Shown here: one piece after another, positions 28,821-37,075 of the stretch
Numbering within the stretch: position 1 is the first letter of the stretch
Layout of the letters: every line of letters begins with the position of its first letter
From: Pirellulales bacterium
GTDB taxonomy: Bacteria; Planctomycetota; Planctomycetia; Pirellulales; Lacipirellulaceae
Length of the DNA stretch: 55,424 bases
Assembly (NCBI GenBank): GCA_020849945.1
Contig: JADZFK010000126.1
Coordinates: forward strand, 1 to 55,424
Direction of reading: 5' to 3'
Made by a program: the position numbers and the translations under genes
The notes under the pieces: model-generated
The model's input: only the letters and a program-made list of their open reading frames with translations
Told to the model about the DNA's origin: nothing
Database searches by the model: none

Positions 28821-30470
28821 ATGGCTGATTCCATGTCTGCTGAAACGCCCGAAACACCTGAAACCGAAACCAGCTCGGCTCCCGCCGAAACTCCATCCCA
28901 AACCGCCTCGGTGGCTGCCCAGCGATTTCTGATTGGCTCGCAGCGGCCGGGCCATGCGGCCAGCGATATCAAGGCCAAGCCGCCCGTTTCGGCGATGCCG
29001 CTTCCAGCGTGGCAAGCTCCGCCGGCCCCAAGCTCAAGTGAAGCGGCCGAGGCCCCCGCAATGCCAACCCGCACAGAGCCGGCAGCAACCCCAATGGCCG
29101 GTGAGCATAGCGAGGACGTTGCCGAGGCATCGGCCACCGCGCCGGCATCGGCTCTCTCGGCTGTTCCTACTGCCCCATCGGCACGGAAGGTGCAAGAACC
29201 GAAGCAGAAGCACCATTACCCGCCTCCCAACATTCGCGATCAACTTTCACCCGAGTTGCAGGCCGAGTTCGAAGCGGCTCTCGGCGATCTTTCGTTCGAT
29301 GCGTTGATGGAAGAAGGGGCCACGGGCCAACCGGCCACCGAACTTGCCCCCGAGACTCGCATTACGGGCCGCATTGCCAAGGTCCACCGCGACGACGTGT
29401 TCATCGATCTGGGAGGCCCGAACCAGGGAGTTGTCCCCCTGCGGCAATTTGAAGATGCCGAACCCAAGCCCGGCGACCAACTAGAACTGGTAGTGATTCG
29501 CTTCGATGCCGAGGAAGGCCTCTACGAACTTGGTCGGCCTACCGCAGCGATCGAAGTCGGCAATTGGAACGAAGTGAGCGAAGGCCAGATCATCGAAGTT
29601 GTCGTCACGGGCGCTAACAAAGGTGGCCTCGAATGCCAAGTCGCCGGCATTCGTGGGTTCATCCCGCTTGGGCAGGTTTCGATCTACCGGGTTGAAAACC
29701 CCGAGGAATTGGTCGGGCAGCGACTGGCCTGCGTCGTGACCGAAGCCAACCGCGAACGTCGCAACCTTGTGCTTAGCCATCGCGCCGTGATGGAACGCCA
29801 GCGCAACGAGCAGCGTGATAAGATGCTCGCCGAACTTGCCCCAGGGCAGCTCCGCGAAGGCGTGGTTCGCAGCCTGAAGGATTTCGGCGCGTTCGTCGAC
29901 CTGGGCGGCCTCGATGGCCTCATCCACATCAGCCAACTCAGTTGGGACCGCGTCAACCACCCCAGCGAAGTGCTCGAAGTGGGCCAGAAGGTGAAGGTCC
30001 GCATCGAAAAGTTCGATAAGGAATCGGGCAAGGTCAGTCTGTCGTACCGAGAAGTGGGCGAGAACCCCTGGCAGAATGTTGAATCGAAGTACGTCGTTGG
30101 TGCCCGCGCGAAAGGAACCGTTTCGCGGCTGATGGATTTCGGCGCGTTTGTTAAACTCGAACCCGGCGTGGAAGGATTGATCCACATCTCCGAATTGGGC
30201 CACGGCCGCGTGTTCCGCGCTCGCGATGTGGTGAGCGAAGGCCAGGAAGTCGAAGTGAAGATTCTCTCGGTCGATTCCGGCGAGCAGCGGATTAGTCTCT
30301 CGCTAAAGGCACTGCTTCCCCCGCCCGAAAAGCCTGGTCAACAAAAGGTGGCCGACGAAGATTTACCGCCGCCCGCCGATGCCCCCAAGCCGCCCAAGAA
30401 ACGGCATCAGGAGCTTAAAGGCGGCACCGGCACCGCCTCCGGCGGCGAACGCTTCGGCCTCAAGTGGTAA
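28821..30470 (+). CDS. Four-domain S1 RNA-binding protein (ribosomal protein S1-like)
   Basis: Probably the bacterial S1-type protein that helps mRNA binding to the 30S subunit, or a related S1-repeat RNA-binding factor. The 549-aa product has a long Ala/Pro/Glu/Thr-rich, low-complexity N-terminus (~1-150) and then four S1 domains at about 177-240, 253-325, 340-410 and 425-495; the last two are canonical (GVVRSLKDFGAFVDLGGLDG and GTVSRLMDFGAFVKLEPGVE). The C-terminus is Pro/Lys-rich. E. coli S1 has six domains, so this is a reduced architecture with a disordered N-terminal extension. Start ATG at the first in-frame site; MSAETPE, 12 bp later, is possible. Followed by a strong terminator. Confidence 0.88.
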   Translation: MADSMSAETPETPETETSSAPAETPSQTASVAAQRFLIGSQRPGHAASDIKAKPPVSAMPLPAWQAPPAPSSSEAAEAPAMPTRTEPAATPMAGEHSEDVAEASATAPASALSAVPTAPSARKVQEPKQKHHYPPPNIRDQLSPELQAEFEAALGDLSFDALMEEGATGQPATELAPETRITGRIAKVHRDDVFIDLGGPNQGVVPLRQFEDAEPKPGDQLELVVIRFDAEEGLYELGRPTAAIEVGNWNEVSEGQIIEVVVTGANKGGLECQVAGIRGFIPLGQVSIYRVENPEELVGQRLACVVTEANRERRNLVLSHRAVMERQRNEQRDKMLAELAPGQLREGVVRSLKDFGAFVDLGGLDGLIHISQLSWDRVNHPSEVLEVGQKVKVRIEKFDKESGKVSLSYREVGENPWQNVESKYVVGARAKGTVSRLMDFGAFVKLEPGVEGLIHISELGHGRVFRARDVVSEGQEVEVKILSVDSGEQRISLSLKALLPPPEKPGQQKVADEDLPPPADAPKPPKKRHQELKGGTGTASGGERFGLKW

Positions 30471-30641
30471 TGCCTCATCGTGGCACGCGGTGCAATCCGC
30501 CTGACCACCCCGCGCCAGCGGCGTCGGTTGCCAGACCGAATGTGCGACGGAACCACATGGCCTCACATTACCACGTGGCGTCACAATACCACGAGGCCTC
30601 ACCATTGGTGTCACTCCAAGTAGTTGGCTTATCCCCAATAA

Positions 30642-30672
30642 AAAACCCCCGTGGCATTTGCCCGGGGGTTTT
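30642..30672. terminator. Bidirectional intrinsic terminator
   Basis: AAAACCCCCG pairs with CGGGGGTTTT around an 11-nt loop (TGGCATTTGCC). The A-rich and T-rich flanks make it usable on both strands, fitting its place between two convergent genes (S1 protein and PEP-CTERM protein). Confidence 0.85.
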
Positions 30673-30698
30673 GTGTTCTGCTCTTTAGCCACGACAAG

Positions 30699-31454
30699 CT
30701 ACCGACGTTGGCGACCCATCACCAAACCGCCGCATGCGAACAGTATCGATAGAACGAACGCACTCGGCTCGGGCACCAAGATCGGGAATTGACGGATCGT
30801 AAACGTTGGCCCCGGCCCCGGCCCTGGCGGCACTGGGAAATCGGGGACATCGATCCGGAACTGGTACGACTCGGCACCCGTGCTATGAACACCACCCAAG
30901 AAGACCAATTCATCTGCCGTGGGTCGAATGACGATCGGCATCACAGAGGAAGAAGGCGGGCTATCATTCCCTGCCGGCGGGCCAAGATCGAAATCCAGGC
31001 CATCGCCAGGGCCCGATGGTACGAACCCAGGCCCGAAACCAAAGCCAAGCACCATGTGGTAGCGATACCAATCGCTGCCCGTGTTGTTGTCCACCGACTC
31101 GTACGCAGCGTACTCGGTTACACCGCTGCTCGGCAGGACATTGAACACGATGTCGATAAATCCGGGAAAATCAAAACGCTTGATCGGCACCACGATGTTG
31201 TTGTCAAACGGCGAAGGTGGAGCAACGTTATCGTTGTTCACGGAAGGCGTAAAGATCGCCGGCACGGCAACCGTGCCAAGCCCAGGCCCCGTGCCCGCGT
31301 TCGGGCCAAACATCACAGTACCACCAACTGAGGGAATGACCCCCGCCTGCACCCCATTCGACGAAGAGAGCAAGAAAATCGCCAAGCACATCGTGCTCGC
31401 AAGCAATGAGCGCGTAACGCCACTGCGGGTAGAAAATTTCATGAGGTGTCTCAT
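30699..31454 (-). CDS. PEP-CTERM sorting-domain protein
   Basis: Secreted protein expected to be processed by an exosortase. The start is placed at the ATG giving MRHLMKFSTRSG, with AGGTG 6 nt upstream; ATG at 31442 and GTG at 31463 are alternatives. Signal peptide: SLLASTMCLAIFLLSSSNGVQA. The ~190-aa middle part is rich in Pro, Gly and Asn, with no recognised domain and likely beta structure. The C-terminus has the full PEP-CTERM tripartite signal: VPEPS, a hydrophobic helix (AFVLSILFACGGLVM) and a basic end GRQRR. No exosortase gene is in the window. Function unknown; family members are often envelope or matrix proteins. Confidence 0.85.
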   Translation of the reverse strand: MRHLMKFSTRSGVTRSLLASTMCLAIFLLSSSNGVQAGVIPSVGGTVMFGPNAGTGPGLGTVAVPAIFTPSVNNDNVAPPSPFDNNIVVPIKRFDFPGFIDIVFNVLPSSGVTEYAAYESVDNNTGSDWYRYHMVLGFGFGPGFVPSGPGDGLDFDLGPPAGNDSPPSSSVMPIVIRPTADELVFLGGVHSTGAESYQFRIDVPDFPVPPGPGPGPTFTIRQFPILVPEPSAFVLSILFACGGLVMGRQRR

Positions 31455-31956
31455 CACTAGCACCTGCCTGTTCTAGTAAGTTTTGTACTCAGAAAATTAA
31501 GGCGACCGCGAGGAGAGTCCAAGGGCAATCGACGAGCATCCCCCTGGGCATTCTCCCAACCTGTTTTATAGTCTCTTAACCGGGGCTTCCTCAAGAATAA
31601 AGTAGGCAACTGAGACAATAATTGTCAGATTTTCTTGACGGTCCTCCCAGCCGAAAACCCTGACTCGGTGACCTCATGGCGTTCTTGCCGAGAACGCAGG
31701 ACAAAGCGTGGTTGGCGATTACCCCTTTGGCTGCTTATACTTGCGGCATCGGCGAACCCCCGATCCCTGTCAGCCATCTTGAGAGAGGGTCTTTACGGAA
31801 CACGAAACGGTTGCCAGCTACCCCCGCTACTGAGGGGTTTGCTCATGCCGCGTTTCTGCACACAACCGATCAATTCCCGTAGAGCATGGTCACAAGCCGC
31901 TTCGAGAGGCTTGGGGCCTCCATTTTGAACTGACTAATACGACTTCGTAGTATCTA
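31455..31956. other. Divergent intergenic region between PEP-CTERM gene and thrS
   Basis: About 500 bp that must hold both promoters. No T-box or other leader structure was recognised. No repeat of the families seen elsewhere is present. Confidence 0.4.
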
Positions 31957-33978
31957 GTGAATACCATGCTTAGCGTCCTACTGCCCGATTCGAGCGTCAA
32001 GCAATTCGACCGTCCCGTAACCGCGTTCGACGTGGCCCAGGAGATTGGTGCCCGCCTGGCCAAAGCCACCGTGTTGGCCGAGGTGGACGGCAAGCCGGTC
32101 GACTTGCACAGCCCATTGCCCCAGTCTGGCGAGGTACAACTTCGGCTTCTCACGAAGAAAGACCCGGAATCACTGGCCGTCATGCGGCACAGTTGTGCCC
32201 ACGTGATGGCGCAGGCCGTCATGCGGTTGTTCGAAGGCGTGCAATTGGCGTTCGGCCCAACGACGGGTACTGGGTTCTACTACGATTTCAAACTCGATCA
32301 CGCCCTTTCGGAAGAGGATTTTCCGCGCATCGAAGCCGAGATGCGGAAGATCGTGAAAGCCGACGAGCGTTTCGAGCGACTTGAAATGCCTCGTGGCGAT
32401 GCCCTTGGGCTGTGCCGCGAGTTGAAGCAGGACTTCAAGGTCGAACACATTCAAACCGGCCTGGCCGACGAAGCTTCGCTTTCGTTCTATCGCCAGGGCG
32501 AGTTCGTCGATCTGTGCCGCGGCAAGCACATCCCCAGTACCGGCGTCATCGGCAACGGGTTCAAGCTCCTCTCGGTTGCCGGTGCGTATTGGAAAGGCGA
32601 TTCCGACCGCGAACAACTGCAACGGCTCTACGCCACCGCGTTCTTCGACCAAGCCGAGCTAGATGCCTACCTCGAACAACTGGCCGAGGCGAAGCGCCGC
32701 GATCACCGCGTGCTCGGCAAACAGCTCGAGTTGTTCACGGTTAGCCAGACGGTCGGATCGGGGCTAATCTTGTGGTTGCCGAAAGGGGCCATCATTCGCC
32801 AAACGTTAGAGGATTATCTCAAGGGCGAATTGCGTCGGCGCGGTTACGAGGCTGTTTATACTCCGAACATCGGGAGAGTGGAACTTTACCAAATCTCCGG
32901 CCACTTTCCATATTACAGCGATAGCCAATTCCCGCCGATCGAAATGAAGGACGGCGAGCGCTACCTGCTCAAGCCGATGAACTGCCCGCATCACATTCAG
33001 ATCTATCTGGCCAAGCCGCGCAGCTATCGCGACTTACCGGTGCGGCTCGCCGAGTTTGGCACGGTGTACCGTTTTGAGCAATCGGGCGAACTATCGGGGA
33101 TGACACGCGTCCGCGGCTTCACCCAGGATGACGCCCACATCTTCTGCACCGAAGAGCAGGTGGCCGATGAATTCCGCAACTGCTTGGAGATGACGCAAAC
33201 GGTGCTCGCGGCGCTCGGCATGAACGATTACCGGGTGCGGCTGGGCTTCCGCGACCCGAAGAGCGACAAGTACGTGGGTGGCGATGCCGTGTGGAACCGC
33301 GCCGAAGCGGCGCTGCAGTGTGTGTGTGAATCGATGAACTTGCCCTCGATGTCGATCGAGCCGGGCGAAGCGGCGTTCTACGGCCCGAAGGCCGACTTCG
33401 TCGTCACCGATTGCATCGGCCGCGAGTGGCAACTCGGCACCGTGCAGCTCGATTACAATCTGCCGAGCAAGGAACGTTTCGGCTTGGAATACATCGGTGC
33501 CGACAACCATCCTCACCAGCCGGTGATGATTCATCGCGCCCCGCTCGGTTCGCTCGAACGATTCGTTGGTGTGTTGATCGAACATTTCGCGGGTGCTTTC
33601 CCGCTATGGCTTGCGCCCGAGCAGGTCCGCGTGCTAACGGTAAGCGAGAAGTCCGATGCCTACGGCCACGAGGTCGAGCAGCGGCTATTGGACGCCGGCC
33701 TGCGTGTTGCGGGCGATTATCGCGGCGCGAAGCTTAACGCAAAAATCCGCGAGGCCCAGGTGCAGCTGATTCCCTACATGTTTGTCGTCGGCGAGCGCGA
33801 CCGCGAGGCCGGCACGGTGGCCGTGCGCGATCGGCTTGAAGGCGACCTTGGCTCGATGCCGGTTGCCGCGGCAATCGAAAAATTGCAGGAGGAGATTGCC
33901 GCGAAAACCGTCCGCCAAGTCGCCGCCCGCCAAACCGCCGTTTCCGCCGCCGACCGCGAAACCCACAATGAATATTAG
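31957..33978 (+). CDS. thrS: Threonyl-tRNA synthetase
   Basis: Charges tRNA(Thr) with threonine. The 673-aa product shows the full bacterial layout: TGS domain (~1-65), second additional (editing) domain with [15 protein letters not shown] and the zinc/editing-site cysteine of [15 protein letters not shown], class II catalytic core with the zinc ligand in [12 protein letters not shown] and motif 2 [20 protein letters not shown], and the C-terminal anticodon-binding domain ([14 protein letters not shown]). Two starts are possible: GTG here, or ATG 9 bp later; both leave a complete TGS domain. Confidence 0.97.
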   Translation: MNTMLSVLLPDSSVKQFDRPVTAFDVAQEIGARLAKATVLAEVDGKPVDLHSPLPQSGEVQLRLLTKKDPESLAVMRHSCAHVMAQAVMRLFEGVQLAFGPTTGTGFYYDFKLDHALSEEDFPRIEAEMRKIVKADERFERLEMPRGDALGLCRELKQDFKVEHIQTGLADEASLSFYRQGEFVDLCRGKHIPSTGVIGNGFKLLSVAGAYWKGDSDREQLQRLYATAFFDQAELDAYLEQLAEAKRRDHRVLGKQLELFTVSQTVGSGLILWLPKGAIIRQTLEDYLKGELRRRGYEAVYTPNIGRVELYQISGHFPYYSDSQFPPIEMKDGERYLLKPMNCPHHIQIYLAKPRSYRDLPVRLAEFGTVYRFEQSGELSGMTRVRGFTQDDAHIFCTEEQVADEFRNCLEMTQTVLAALGMNDYRVRLGFRDPKSDKYVGGDAVWNRAEAALQCVCESMNLPSMSIEPGEAAFYGPKADFVVTDCIGREWQLGTVQLDYNLPSKERFGLEYIGADNHPHQPVMIHRAPLGSLERFVGVLIEHFAGAFPLWLAPEQVRVLTVSEKSDAYGHEVEQRLLDAGLRVAGDYRGAKLNAKIREAQVQLIPYMFVVGERDREAGTVAVRDRLEGDLGSMPVAAAIEKLQEEIAAKTVRQVAARQTAVSAADRETHNEY

Positions 33979-34112
33979 GCTTAGCTCAACTAGGTTATTG
34001 CACATTTCAGAACCACGAAATACGCGAAAGGCACGAAAGCCCGGCCCGTAAGTTGGATTTCCGCTAGCCTCATGCTTTGTCAATATTCAATTTTGGGGTT
34101 CAACTCGACATA

Positions 34113-34301
34113 TTAGAATGACACGACGCAGTGCCAAAGAAAGGCATAGGTCCAAGCGTCGATTTCTGTCCAGTTGCGTTCGACGAGTTGTTCGTTGCCG
34201 GTCATTTCGGGCAGGTCGCGGCGTTGATCGGGCCAAGGAACGACCGTCCCCGCGGGGCGGCATTGGGGCTGGGCGTTCGATGTTTTGGATTCTTGGGTCA
34301 T
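34113..34301 (-). CDS. Possible small protein, 62 aa
   Basis: MTQESKTSNAQPQCRPAGTV... ends in AWTYAFLWHCVVSF. AAAGG lies 8 nt upstream of the ATG and the codon use and amino-acid mix look more protein-like than neighbouring shadow frames. No family recognised. Downstream of the URO-D gene on the same strand, separated by the CACGGACT repeat. It may be spurious. Confidence 0.35.
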   Translation of the reverse strand: MTQESKTSNAQPQCRPAGTVVPWPDQRRDLPEMTGNEQLVERNWTEIDAWTYAFLWHCVVSF

Positions 34302-34396
34302 ACGGAACCTTTCAAGCTTGTTCTCGAAAACGAAATTGTTTCCGTGGTGTTGTTGTGGAATCGTTGTTCGAAGGATGTTCGTAAGGCGTGCGAATC

Positions 34397-34446
34397 GTGG
34401 CACGGACTTCCGTCCGTGGTCGGTACAGACAGAAGTCTGTACTACG
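34397..34446. repeat. CACGGACT palindromic element, copy 2
   Basis: GTGGCACGGACTTCCGTCCG at the left, GACAGAAGTCTGTACTAC at the right: the right half has drifted (CAGA/TCTG instead of CGGA/TCCG) but keeps its own palindrome through compensating changes. Confidence 0.8.
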
Positions 34447-34493
34447 TAGCGAGGCTCGGGGGTTATGCTTGTGAGCGATGGTGCCCAGCGATC

Positions 34494-35720
34494 TCAATAC
34501 ACTCCGTACTCGCGTGTGAACTCGGTCATGGCGCGGATGTTTTCGATACGGGTGTCGTCTTGCATGATGGCGCCGGCATCCATGATGTAGCCGCCGTCGA
34601 CGGCGACTTCGTCGATCACACGTTTGCAGAAGTCGCGGACTTCTTGCGGTGTGCCAAACGAGAGAAGCACGTTGGGGATGCCGCCGCTGATGGCAAAGCG
34701 GTCGCCGAGTGCCCGCTTGGCCGCGAACACATCATCCCGGTCGCAGTGGTAGATGATCGAACCCGCGGGCAATTCGCGGAAGTGTTGCCAATGGTGGTGC
34801 CACTGGCCTTCGGCATAGAAGAGCGTTTGATGGCCGTGCTTCCAGATTTCCTCGATGACCGGCTTGAGCGTTGGCCAGAAGAACCGTTCGAATTGAGCGG
34901 GCGAGACGAACGGCACGCAGCCGCGATGCATCCAAATGGTGATTGGCACTTGCTTGTTGGGGTCGGCCGTGGAGAGTGCGATGTGCAGCATATGCGGCAT
35001 GAGGGCTTCGGCCGCGGCGAGGACTTTTTCGGGCCTCTCGAACAGGTCCATCGTTAGCCCGATGTAGCCGCGAAACTTGTCGGCGAGGATATCGAACGGC
35101 GATTTGAGAATGCCGGCGATTGCCGAGACGGTGCCGCATTCGCGCCGCAGCCGCTCGATCTGGCCGCCAAACGCGGAAAAGTATTGCATGACGGCCATTC
35201 CGCCTTGAAGCCACGCAACGTTATTGCGCCAGGTGTTCGGCTGGCCATCGCCAACGAGGTACCGATTGGTCCGTGGCATCCACACGTTGAGCAAGTAACC
35301 GGTGGGGTCTTCGATTAGCGCGTCGTACTCGTCGGGTTTCATCCACGCCTGATCTTCCTGGGGTTCGCAGTATTGGAAGCCGGTATCTCGCGGCAGGCCC
35401 ACCCCAGGAACGGCCAGGTACCGAGTGCCGAGCACCTGGGGAATCGTTCCCCACAAGTAGACCATGTTTGGCACGATGGCGTCCCAATCGAAGTCGGCGG
35501 CACAACGGGCCGCCGCATCGAACGCCAGGCGATAGTCTTGCGTGACTTGCTGGCAATCCATGCCGGCATACTTGGCCGTAAACTCGGCAACGAAAGGCCG
35601 AATCGGCACGCGATCGGGCTTGCCGTTGCGAAGGGCCGTTGTGTAGCGAGCCAGTCGCTCTTGGTAAAGACGTTCGGTTGCCTCGGCCCGCATTGTGCTC
35701 TTTGCTGTATCAATACTCAT
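34494..35720 (-). CDS. Uroporphyrinogen decarboxylase (URO-D) superfamily protein
   Basis: The 408-aa product belongs to the URO-D/corrinoid methyltransferase superfamily by its C-terminal barrel pattern: HGHQTLFYAEGQWHHHWQHF, AISGGIPNVLLSFGTPQEVR and the final GYIMDAGAIMQDDTRIENIR. It lacks the Arg-rich substrate-binding signature expected of true HemE, so it is more likely a methyltransferase-like paralogue of unknown substrate. The ATG giving MSIDTAKSTMRAEATERLY is preferred over an in-frame start 168 bp upstream whose extra residues are Arg/Ser-rich. No corrinoid protein or activase neighbours are visible. Confidence 0.8.
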   Translation of the reverse strand: MSIDTAKSTMRAEATERLYQERLARYTTALRNGKPDRVPIRPFVAEFTAKYAGMDCQQVTQDYRLAFDAAARCAADFDWDAIVPNMVYLWGTIPQVLGTRYLAVPGVGLPRDTGFQYCEPQEDQAWMKPDEYDALIEDPTGYLLNVWMPRTNRYLVGDGQPNTWRNNVAWLQGGMAVMQYFSAFGGQIERLRRECGTVSAIAGILKSPFDILADKFRGYIGLTMDLFERPEKVLAAAEALMPHMLHIALSTADPNKQVPITIWMHRGCVPFVSPAQFERFFWPTLKPVIEEIWKHGHQTLFYAEGQWHHHWQHFRELPAGSIIYHCDRDDVFAAKRALGDRFAISGGIPNVLLSFGTPQEVRDFCKRVIDEVAVDGGYIMDAGAIMQDDTRIENIRAMTEFTREYGVY

Positions 35721-36069
35721 ACCGCTTGTTTCGCCACAAGAGGTTCCTGCCACCCCAGTGCGAGCTCCTGGCGTTATGGAAAGCCGACGTGAAGGTGCGA
35801 GAATTGCAATCGCGTAACGATACCGCCTACTGTAGCTTATCCGCGCGCGTTGCGGAAGAAATGACGGGCAGGATAACAGGACCGGCAAGACTTACAGGAT
35901 GAGACGCGAAGACCCCCAAAACCCAATTGTGCCTGGCCGAACCCGAACATTTCGCTAGGACAAAGCACTCGTGCATGTAATTGTTTTGTCGATTGATCGA
36001 CTTGCGAGCTGTTGAATAATCTTGCACGGGGAGAGGGTTCCAAGGCAATTTCAAAACACGTTCCGAGGT
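35721..36069. other. Intergenic gap with heptamer-repeat relic
   Basis: GACGGGCAGGATAACAGGAC followed by CGGCAAGACTTACAGGATGA (35865-35904) is a relic of the AGGAT heptamer repeat family. Otherwise nothing recognised. Confidence 0.45.
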
Positions 36070-36313
36070 TCAGCGAAACAGGCGTTCGACCAACTCATCT
36101 CGGGAGATTTGGAAGTGAGCCGCGACATCGCGCAGAATCGCGGCAAGTGTGCCAACTCGCAGAGAATCGTGGCGGGGCACGGTCGTATCGTGTTTGCCAT
36201 TCCGATCGGTTGTTAGCCGAACGTGGGAACCGCGGTGCCGAGTGGGCTCATACGCCCAGCTTAGCGAGGGCTGCGATCAGGTCGTCGCCGGAGAGGTTGC
36301 GAGGCAGCTTCAT
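36070..36313 (-). pseudogene. hicA: hicA toxin gene with +1 frameshift
   Basis: HicA is a small double-stranded-RNA-binding-fold mRNA interferase. Translation from the ATG gives MKLPRNLSGDDLIAALAKLG and then a stop (V-stop). Shifting by one base at GGGCGTATGAG (36250-36257) restores the rest of the family: YEPTRHRGSHVRLTTDRNGK, then VPRHDSLRVGTLAAILRDVA and ISRDELVERLF. The active-site histidine (GSHVRL) is in the second part, so the toxin cannot be made without frameshifting. The total length of 244 nt fits exactly one extra base. Its start overlaps the frame-corrected hicB stop (ATGA), the usual coupled arrangement. Confidence 0.85.
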
Positions 36314-36517
36314 GCCGTGATGATCTCTTCACGAACAAGTATGAAGCCGAATAACCTTGGGGACGGTGGCGTCTTCAAAGTGACATTCAACAGCCTCGCG
36401 GACGTTGCGGCGCAGGTCTTCCAGGGTATCGGCTTCCGTAAAGATCGACTCATTCACAGCGCGGGCGATATAGCCCCCCTCATCCGCTTCTTCGACTAGG
36501 AAAATAATCTCGTGCAT
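36310..36517 (-). pseudogene. hicB: hicB antitoxin gene with +1 frameshift near the 3' end
   Basis: Starts MHEIIFLVEEADEGGYIARA, followed by ESIFTEADTLEDLRRNVREA, a clear HicB (DUF1902-like) antitoxin. The native frame stops after VIRLHTCS at 36329. Removing one base just after CGGCTTCAT (36336-36338) gives RLHLVREEIITA and a stop that overlaps the hicA ATG, as in intact hicBA loci. The truncated 62-aa reading may still fold, since only the last ~9 residues differ. An ATG 15 bp upstream (MSNRG) is an alternative start. Confidence 0.8.
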
Positions 36518-36667
36518 ACCACGGTTACTCATGGAAGGTTTCCACACTGGATATTCAACGGCAGGGAGAGGCCAAGTTTCAGCTGTGAATCGGATTGAAT
36601 AGCACCTAGCAGACCGCTTACTCGACGAGCGGAAATTCATTTCGCAGTGCGAGATGACTACAATACC

Positions 36668-36963
36668 TCACCCAATATGCAATCGGAAGGCACGCTCGAA
36701 CAGGCTAACAGAAACATGATGTTGATCGAGTTCGTCACGGATGTCGGCCCCGATCTCATCGCGATGGTCGAGGCAATTGGTTATTGAGGAATGGACTTCG
36801 GCAGCGAAAGACACGGCTAGTGGCCGACGATTTCTTCGGGCGTCAGACCACGACCGAGATAGTCCATCGCGATCATGGCCATGCGGGGGCGAGGGTGGCT
36901 TTCCAGGCGAACCGGCGACCCCGGCTCCTTCACAATGTGGGGATAGGTGGCAACGGTACTCAT
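36668..36963 (-). pseudogene. Broken DUF433-family (antitoxin-like) gene
   Basis: DUF433 proteins are small winged-helix antitoxin-like proteins. The ATG gives MSTVATYPHIVKEPGSPVRL and continues to DYLGRGLTPEEIVGH, where an in-frame stop interrupts the domain. In another frame ~80 bp further on, LDHRDEIGADIRDELDQ resembles the family's C-terminal YYxDHxxEIDxxI helix. About 25 residues that normally join the two parts are unrecognisable. No companion DUF5615-type toxin gene is visible. Confidence 0.65.
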
Positions 36964-37075
36964 GGAAGACCTCGTGCCGTTTACAATTCTAGCATGCCGC
37001 AAGAACAATACCAATCCAACCAGGATGGAGGGGCAAGTCGAGTTCTACCTGAATGGGCATTTGGCTGAAGACACT

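Larger units (their letters stand above)
33979..34493. other. Intergenic gap with a possible small ORF and a CACGGACT element
   Basis: Contains AACCACGAAATACGCGAAAG (34011 region), a relic of the widespread 'accacgaa' repeat type, a possible 62-aa minus-strand gene, and a CACGGACT element near the URO-D gene stop. Confidence 0.5.

Noticed and set aside
34131-35057. 308-codon plus-strand open frame over the URO-D gene
   Set aside because: Mostly antisense to the URO-D gene; the non-overlapping part contains a repeat element.
25168-37000. Prophage or defence island
   Set aside because: Toxin-antitoxin genes are present, but no integrase, phage structural, restriction or other defence gene accompanies them.
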